From the NCBI GenBank assembly GCA_037447655.1, contig JBBHKE010000834.1, forward strand, positions 706,499 through 770,498: a stretch of 64,000 nucleotides of DNA. Reading direction: 5' to 3'. How positions within the stretch are numbered: position 1 is the stretch's first letter; each line of letters begins with the position of its first letter. This DNA is from Zygnema cylindricum (taxonomy: Eukaryota; Streptophyta; Zygnematophyceae; Zygnematales; Zygnemataceae). Positions 58,441-64,000 of this stretch are shown piece by piece. Under the pieces are notes generated by a model. It worked only from the letters and a program-made list of their open reading frames with translations, ran no database searches and was not told the origin of the DNA. The translations under genes and the position numbers were made by a program.

Positions 58441-58929
58441 TTTTCACAGGGAGAGGGAGGGGGAGGGGGAGGGGGAGGGGGGGAGGGAGAGGGAGAGGCC
58501 CCCTTTTTTTCCATACTTTTTAAGCCCCCAGGGAACTTTTATTCTTCACCCCTTAGCAGCCCCTCTTTGCTCTCTCCCCCTCCCCTACGCTCTTCTCTTT
58601 CCTGACCTCTTCCTCCCGCCAGTCCGTCTCCCCCCTGTCTCTCCCCTCCTCTCTTGCCTCATTCTGTCCTACCCTCGTTCTCCCTCTCCCTTTCCCTCCC
58701 CTCTCGCTCTCCCTAGTCATTTGAATTTTGCTCTCTTGCTGTTTTGTTTGGTGCTCTCTCCTCGTCTCCTCCACTCCCCCTCTCCTTTATACCCCTTTAC
58801 CCCTATACCCCCCTCTACTCATAGACCTCCTTCTACCCCTATATCCCCCTCTACTCATATACCTCCCTCTACCCCTATAACCCCTTCTACTTCTCCCCCC
58901 CCCCCACTTTTACCCACCTGTACTCCCCT
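58440..58929. repeat. Purine tract and CCCCTAT/CTCTACC pyrimidine repeat
   Basis: A GGGAGGGGGA run at 58450-58500, then about 400 bp of CT-rich sequence that becomes a loose tandem array of CTACCCCTATAxCCCC units. An open frame exists because of the composition only. Confidence 0.85.
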
Positions 58930-58939
58930 NNNNNNNNNN
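58930..58939. other. Assembly gap (10 N)
   Basis: Ten N between the CT-rich array and a (TA)n run, a typical assembly break. Confidence 0.99.
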
Positions 58940-59002
<63 letters not shown>

Positions 59003-59155
59003 AAAAATTAAGGGCTAATCACAATTATTGTGATTAACAAAAAAATGTGATAAATAAGGAAATGAGATTATCGCTAACTGCCACATGGTATGGTTAATCG
59101 AAACTACTGTTTGAAAAAGTGGCAATCAATTTTGATCCTAAAATATCGTGCCGTG

Positions 59156-59221
<66 letters not shown>

Positions 59222-59358
59222 AAAAATTAAGGGCTAATCACAATTATTGTGATTAACAAAAAAATGTGATAAATAAGGAAATGAGATTATCGCTAACTGC
59301 CACATGGTATGGTTAATCGAAACTACTGTTTGAAAAAGTGGCAATCAATTTTGATCCT

Positions 59359-59432
<74 letters not shown>
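58940..59432. repeat. (TA)n plus 2 x about 150-bp unit tandem repeat
   Basis: Three (TA)n runs (58940-58996, 59157-59214, 59374-59432) alternate with two near-identical units (about 58997-59156 and 59216-59373) that contain AAGGGCTAATCACAATTATT. Period about 219 bp. Copy number is doubtful because of the neighbouring gap. Confidence 0.85.
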
Positions 59433-59435
<3 letters not shown>

Positions 59436-59439
59436 TTAA

Positions 59440-59880
59440 TCCCTAACTGTAATTGGGGTTGTCCTGAATAATAAATACCCGCCCTTTCGATGTCTACATT
59501 AATATGTGTATCCGTACAAAATCTGACATTTCGTACGCCGTCGCACTGTTCACACGGTCGACGGATGAACATATGAGAACGTGATTTTTGTCGACGAGTT
59601 TCCGTCTCTTTCTTCCAGTGCACATTCACATCTGTGCGCAATAATGTTAAGTGTATTTTTATGCTTTTGTAATTCAAAAAGTACCACTTCGTACGGAGAT
59701 ACCCCGTCCGTACGCCACACTATTTCCATCACAGTGTACTTCCACTATTAACGCTAATTGAAAAAAAAACTTAATTAGAATAATGGAAAAAATATAATTA
59801 TGGATTGTATTTCAGGTTTTTTTTTTTGAAAAAAGGGCACCGAATTGGCGTTATATACTCTAATAGCGATTGACGGTGTA
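59440..59880. mobile_element. TA-flanked MITE, left end uncertain
   Basis: The right end is clear (CTAATAGCGATTGACGGTGTA). The body (CCGTACGCCACACTATTTCC) resembles the long family members at 5170 and 22115. The left boundary is not resolved. Confidence 0.45.
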
Positions 59881-61141
59881 CTTTATCGATTCACGGTGTA
59901 CGACTGTACGGTGCCATAGTGTACGGTAGTCAGGCATCAATCATTTTGAGTGGTGCCTTGTCAGCCTCGCAACATTTCCGAGGCGAATTCGTACCTGCCC
60001 GAGCTTCACGCCTTTATTCGCGTCTTTCCCCGCCGTTCAGTCTTCAGTCGTATCATGCCTTCGATTCTGTAGGAACGTATTTCAGAGACGCCACGTGGGC
60101 TCCACGTGGAAAGTTGCATGTATACTTAGCGAACCGCGTCATTCCCGGCGATGTTTGAAACCAAGCTGCGCTTCACCTCAGGCTTCAACTCCCACGATAT
60201 TACTCAGACCGTCGTCGACTTGCCGTCGATTTTCCTGCACTTTTTTTCGCAATTCTCCAGTCTACTACCATGGCTGTTCTCCTATCCCCTTTATGCCACA
60301 GAATCCAGATTGACGAAGTTAGGCATGTCAGAGTAAGAACCAATATCACAAGGTTTTCATGTTCTAACAAGCGTTCAGTTAAGAATAGGGAAAGCTCTTT
60401 CTTGGCATCATAGAAACGGCTTTTTCGCGGATACAGAGGGCGGCTCGAGTTGGTCCCAATCAGGAAAAAGACGAACATCCATAGGAGTTAGAGGTGAAAG
60501 AAAAAGCAAATTTCTAAGGGTTTTTGCGATTGCAGATCCTCAAAAATCTAAAGACCGGCGGCCATCCTCAGGAAAAGGGAACACCATTCAAATAGGGCAA
60601 CAACGGTGGGAGAAAAAATATTTATGGAATATTTGCATGGATAATTTAAACACCACTCATGAATTTTCCGGATAATTGTAGGACTAAATTTTCAGGTTGC
60701 CATCTTTTTGATTCTGTTAGAGCTTCAGTTTCAGTTTCGGTTCTCATTTTTGTAAGTGTTAGACATTCTCTGCCATAAGTTTGGAGACAGTTTAGTGTAA
60801 ACTGTCTCCAAAACTGTACATCCAAATAAAAATTGAATTTTTTCTAGTGGTGACAGTAAAGAAAAAGTTGCTCATTCTCACTGTCCATATTCATTATCCG
60901 ATAAGAAGAATCATTTTAAGGCTGGTCTTGTGTCAATTTAAACCACTCTGCGATTATCCAATAAATTCTTTAAGGGCGATGATGTCACGGTCTATAGCTT
61001 CGGTACTGACTATTGTGTCATCGTTATGTCACAAACTGTTTTCCTTTAGATGGTGTGAACAAAGTACAATCTTAGGTAGAGCACGGATGTAAACATAAAA
61101 TGCAAACTCTTAACTGACACAATTTTTTTCTGTAAAATGGA
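59881..61141. other. Upstream region of the dioxygenase gene, no exon identified
   Basis: Moderately GC-rich around 59940-60300 with short open frames on the + strand; none has a recognisable domain. A transit peptide or leader for the downstream gene could lie here. Confidence 0.3.
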
Positions 61142-61411
61142 ATGTTTCTTAAACATCTTCGACGACAATTGGTGGACAGGTGGCGTCAACTACCTTTACC
61201 TTCGACTTATAAACACCCATCTTCATCAGAAAACATCGTTCCACATTCTCCGCCGAGTGTGGTTCCCTCGACTCCCATCAACAATACTCTACGCCATTTT
61301 CTCGGAGTTCCTACTAAAGCCTCAAACCTGCCTCTTGTCCAAAAACTGTCCGATGCCCATTCGAAAAGAAACAGTCCTCTTATTGGCAACTTGGGGGTCT
61401 CTCTCTCCTAA
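61142..61411 (+). CDS. Possible 5' exon of the dioxygenase gene
   Basis: An open frame starting MFLKHLRRQLVDRW, Ser/Pro-rich in the middle and containing NSPLIGNLG, which slightly resembles the NPxLxGNFAPV stretch before the first conserved motif of carotenoid dioxygenases. The donor site is unclear. Weak call. Confidence 0.3.
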   Translation: MFLKHLRRQLVDRWRQLPLPSTYKHPSSSENIVPHSPPSVVPSTPINNTLRHFLGVPTKASNLPLVQKLSDAHSKRNSPLIGNLGVSLS

Positions 61412-61861
61412 CACAAACGCATTTTTTCTCTAAAAGTGTTCACAATATTATCAAACTCCAGGAACTTTTAAAGAGACCACTTCCAAAAAAACTGAATAAA
61501 TAACCTGTATCTTTCTGGAAATTATGGACCGGTGGAGGACGAGTGTGTGGAAAATATTGAATGTCAAGTAAGGCCATCTGTCCTCAAAATAGTTGATGTT
61601 TGTTTTACTGGAGATCAAAAAAAAATATAACAACTGTACCCTGTGTATTGAACTGCTGAGGAACATAATTGCAAATTTTGTGTGTAATTGTTGAAAGTAT
61701 ATGATTGCGTTTATGTTTTTTCAATTGTTAACGAATGTGACTCCATTTATTCGGGGTAAATTTGAGGAATGTCTGTTTATTACACAGAAAGGTTTCCACC
61801 TGAAGGACAATTGCTGATTTCTTTAATATTTTTCTTTTCAAAACTCGGGCTTGCTAAACAG

Positions 61862-62469
61862 GTCATCGGAAGTCTTCCCTCGGAACTGCAAGGAGTGTTA
61901 CTCCGAAATGGGTCTAATCCCCAGTTTCCCCCACAGTCTGACGACTACCATTGGTTTGACGGTAAGTCTCTTTTTGACAAAATCTCCAATTTCTTATCAA
62001 ATGTTCCATAATTACATGCTAACTCAAAGACATTCATTGACCCCCTGTAAGAAGCCTTTCTTACCACTACCGCTGAAAGCTCCTCCTTTCCATCGTGCAT
62101 TTTAATATATCCTGCGTATTATTCTTTTCAAAAAGCAGACAATATTTCAGGCATCCCAACCTAAAGGCTAACGGGGGGTTCTCAGAAGGTTCTTGGAAGG
62201 TTTTCAAAAGGTTCTTGTCCCTGAATACCGTTGCCATTCTCCGGAAACAAACAATTGCAGGAGATGGAATGGTTCACGCAGTTCGATTGGACGGAAAAAC
62301 GGCGTCCTATTCAAGCCACTACATTCGAACCACAGGATGGCAAGAGGAGAGAGCCATGGGCCGCATGGTTCACAAGGGACTCGGACAGAGGAGCTCCCTG
62401 GGCCACATGCAAATTGTGGCCGCCAGTGTTCTGGGACTCCGGGTGCAAGATGTGCCCTCCTGGTGTGGT
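61862..62469 (+). CDS. Carotenoid cleavage dioxygenase, N-terminal exons only
   Basis: Non-heme iron enzymes that split carotenoid double bonds to make apocarotenoids (retinal-, ABA- or strigolactone-type products). Exon 61862-61961 reads VIGSLPSELQGVLLRNGSNPQFPPQSDDYHWFDG, the first conserved block (LPxELxGxxLRNGxNPQF ... YHWFDG). It joins in phase to exon 62261-62469, GDGMVHAVRLDGKTASYSSHYIRTTGWQEE, the second block. The exon probably ends at the donor GTGAGT after 62469, though the last 40 residues are less typical. The iron-binding histidines and the other ~400 residues are not found; the sequence runs into the opposite-strand gene at 63053. It is either a truncated copy or a gene with very long introns. 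Confidence 0.8.
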
Positions 62470-62519
62470 GTGAGTGTCAAAATCTATTCTAGATTGACGA
62501 AACTTCTTCTTTAAGGTTG

Positions 62520-63052
62520 GCGAAAGCTAGACAAAGCGTATTCTTTTAAGGTTGATGAAAGTTGTTGATTATCGATCGGACTAACCAGGTTTACCACTTT
62601 AATCTCTAAACCAAATTTCTAAGAAGTTGAGATAAAAAAAGAAGGGAACGGTCGCGGGGACGAGATCATATTGAATAAAATAATAACCATCACCTTCGAT
62701 TTCTCCACTATGCACAAACGTCAATACTCCGAGGATCTCATTACAAACAATATATGAGCGATTTGCTTGACTTTTCAAGCTTAAAATCCTCCAAAAAAAC
62801 AAAAAAAAATCGAGGGAATGTTAAAATACATCCATACCGAGCAAACGGTACTCCCCTAAATGCCTAAAAACTAAATTTTTTTCTTCTTATAATCAATATC
62901 CTCCAGTTGAACAAACAATTTTAAAACCTTCACATTGACTTCTCACCTATCTACCTAACCTCTGTCACGTCTCACTTATTAAGAAAACAAGGAGAACCAA
63001 ATACCTGAAAAACGAATAACAACCAAAAAATTCACGAAAAACTCGAATATGG
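62520..63052. other. No exon seen between the two genes
   Basis: AT-rich spacer; no continuation of the dioxygenase is visible. Confidence 0.5.
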
Positions 63053-63439
63053 TCACCAGCCCATCGACTTCTCTGTGACTCCCTTTAGAGGCGCCACCTG
63101 GACTCCTCTCTCCCAATCATCACATTGCCTCAAAGACGATTCTTGATGCCATGGATCTTCAAAAGTGGGATCCGAGGGACATTCGACTTTCCATGGAGGT
63201 TGATGAAAACACGGTTCCGGTGTTACTGCAAAACTGCAATCTTCAGCATTTCGATTTTTCTCTTCTTCTTCATCAAAAAGCAGACCGTTGAGAAAAATAG
63301 GGTTTTTACCCATAAGGGCAGACGAAATGTATCCGAAGGTTGACGATTTACTGATGACGAGGTCGTCACTGAAACTTAAAAGCCACATGTCGATAATCGC
63401 ATCTTCGTTGTGGGACAAATCGGAAGACAGTTGCTCAGA
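63053..63439 (-). CDS. GT37-type (xyloglucan) fucosyltransferase, last exon
   Basis: Golgi enzyme family adding fucose to wall polysaccharides and arabinogalactan proteins. The exon starts after an acceptor (CTCCCTGCAG) at 63440 and ends at a stop at 63053. It shows the conserved C-terminal motifs of plant FUT1-like proteins: DMWLLSFSDDLVISKSSTFGYISSALMG, NPIFLNG, TPEPCFHQPPWKVECPSD and LRQCDDWERGVQV. The sugar-nucleotide site motifs are earlier in the protein and would lie beyond the window's right side. Confidence 0.88.
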   Translation of the reverse strand, partial: SEQLSSDLSHNEDAIIDMWLLSFSDDLVISKSSTFGYISSALMGKNPIFLNGLLFDEEEEKNRNAEDCSFAVTPEPCFHQPPWKVECPSDPTFEDPWHQESSLRQCDDWERGVQVAPLKGVTEKSMGW

Positions 63440-64000
63440 CTGCAGGGAGGAAAACAATGTACTGTAATTAGAGTTCATTGGAGATTTTAAGGATAGAGCA
63501 TTAGTGTTGTGGATTGTTTCGGTTTTTTAGAGGGGGGTGAATTATGGGATTAAACCTGTGGACGAAAGGAAAAACAATGATGAAGAGTTTTAAGTCTGAC
63601 TCAATTAAATCGAATCAATTTGGATGCAATAGGATCAAATCACATCAAACAAATTAATTCACTTCTTGAGCACACGAATCCTATGCTAGCCTTACGATTT
63701 ATATAAATTGATAATACATACATTGTTGCACAGAAAGTGAGTTTTTATATTCATGTGAATATTTATATTTTGTATGTTGCATTTGCTTCATTTGGGTGTG
63801 AATACTGGGTGTCTTCTAGCTTTACCCTTTTCCTTTTCCTATTTCCAGGGCAAATAAGAAATGCATCCTTCCCTCCCTCAAGACTTTTACGGGCTCGCAA
63901 AAACATCATAACAGCTAGAAGAGGGATGTATTTTTTCGATATAAACTGTAAGCTGGAACTGTAAAACCATATGTATCACATGCTTTGGCAAAATACTTAT
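63440..64000. other. Intron of the fucosyltransferase gene, nothing else seen
   Basis: AT-rich; expected to be intronic for the minus-strand gene. No further exon recognised. Confidence 0.4.

Noticed and set aside
58394-59011. 205-residue open frame across the CT-rich tract and the gap
   Set aside because: Composition-driven and crosses N bases and a TA run; no motif.

Overview
The window looks like nuclear DNA of a streptophyte, most likely a charophycean green alga with a large, repeat-rich genome; a bryophyte is the main alternative. Support: a chloroplast type-II fructose-1,6-bisphosphatase, a plant GT37-type cell-wall fucosyltransferase, a plant-type RecX-like gene, an algal SPPPP-rich secreted leader, a copia element whose primer-binding site matches the anticodon arm of plant initiator tRNA-Met, spliceosomal GT-AG introns of hundreds to thousands of bases, and a dense load of DNA transposons. 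Two 10-N runs (4419-4428, 58930-58939) are assembly gaps.

Layout. 1-1526: rearranged repeats, namely a copy of the promoter of the gene at 7125, half a MITE, and an internally deleted hAT derivative. 3075-4267 (-): 3' part of chloroplast FBPase II. 5041-6330: Harbinger-type MITE. 7125-8740 (+): desiccation-related ferritin-like protein (PCC13-62 family) with ABRE-like ACGT motifs upstream. 9230-10749: two Harbinger-type MITEs head to head. 11939-31948 (-): one very large secreted-protein gene, about 30 exons. 33036-38950: nested MITEs. 38953-45570: degenerate Ty1/copia retrotransposon with both LTRs. 46131-51770: a long-TIR element broken by a hAT MITE, itself broken by a hAT element with a dead transposase. 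52459-54492: a cluster of small MITEs. 54536-57468 (+): RecX-like gene. 58440-59432: CT-rich tract and TA/unit tandem repeat. 61862-62469 (+): N-terminal exons of a carotenoid cleavage dioxygenase. 63053-63439 (-): last exon of a GT37 fucosyltransferase.

The most unusual gene is the 20-kb minus-strand one. It encodes a signal peptide, an SPPPP wall-glycoprotein spacer, a G8 domain, a right-handed parallel beta-helix related to CEMIP/PKHD1-type proteins, two MopE-like EICDGxDNNxxG motifs in a Cys-rich linker, and three copies of a jelly-roll module (WxYxDDG ... APLG ... DGAVxYLNG ... NVIAVE). I know of no named protein with this combination. Its central stretch (20.2-25.0 kb), full of transposons, could not be joined exon by exon.

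The transposon record is unusually readable: seven DNA elements have exact 8-bp or 3-bp target-site duplications, one MITE has a paralogous empty site inside a tandem array, and several nests are two or three levels deep.
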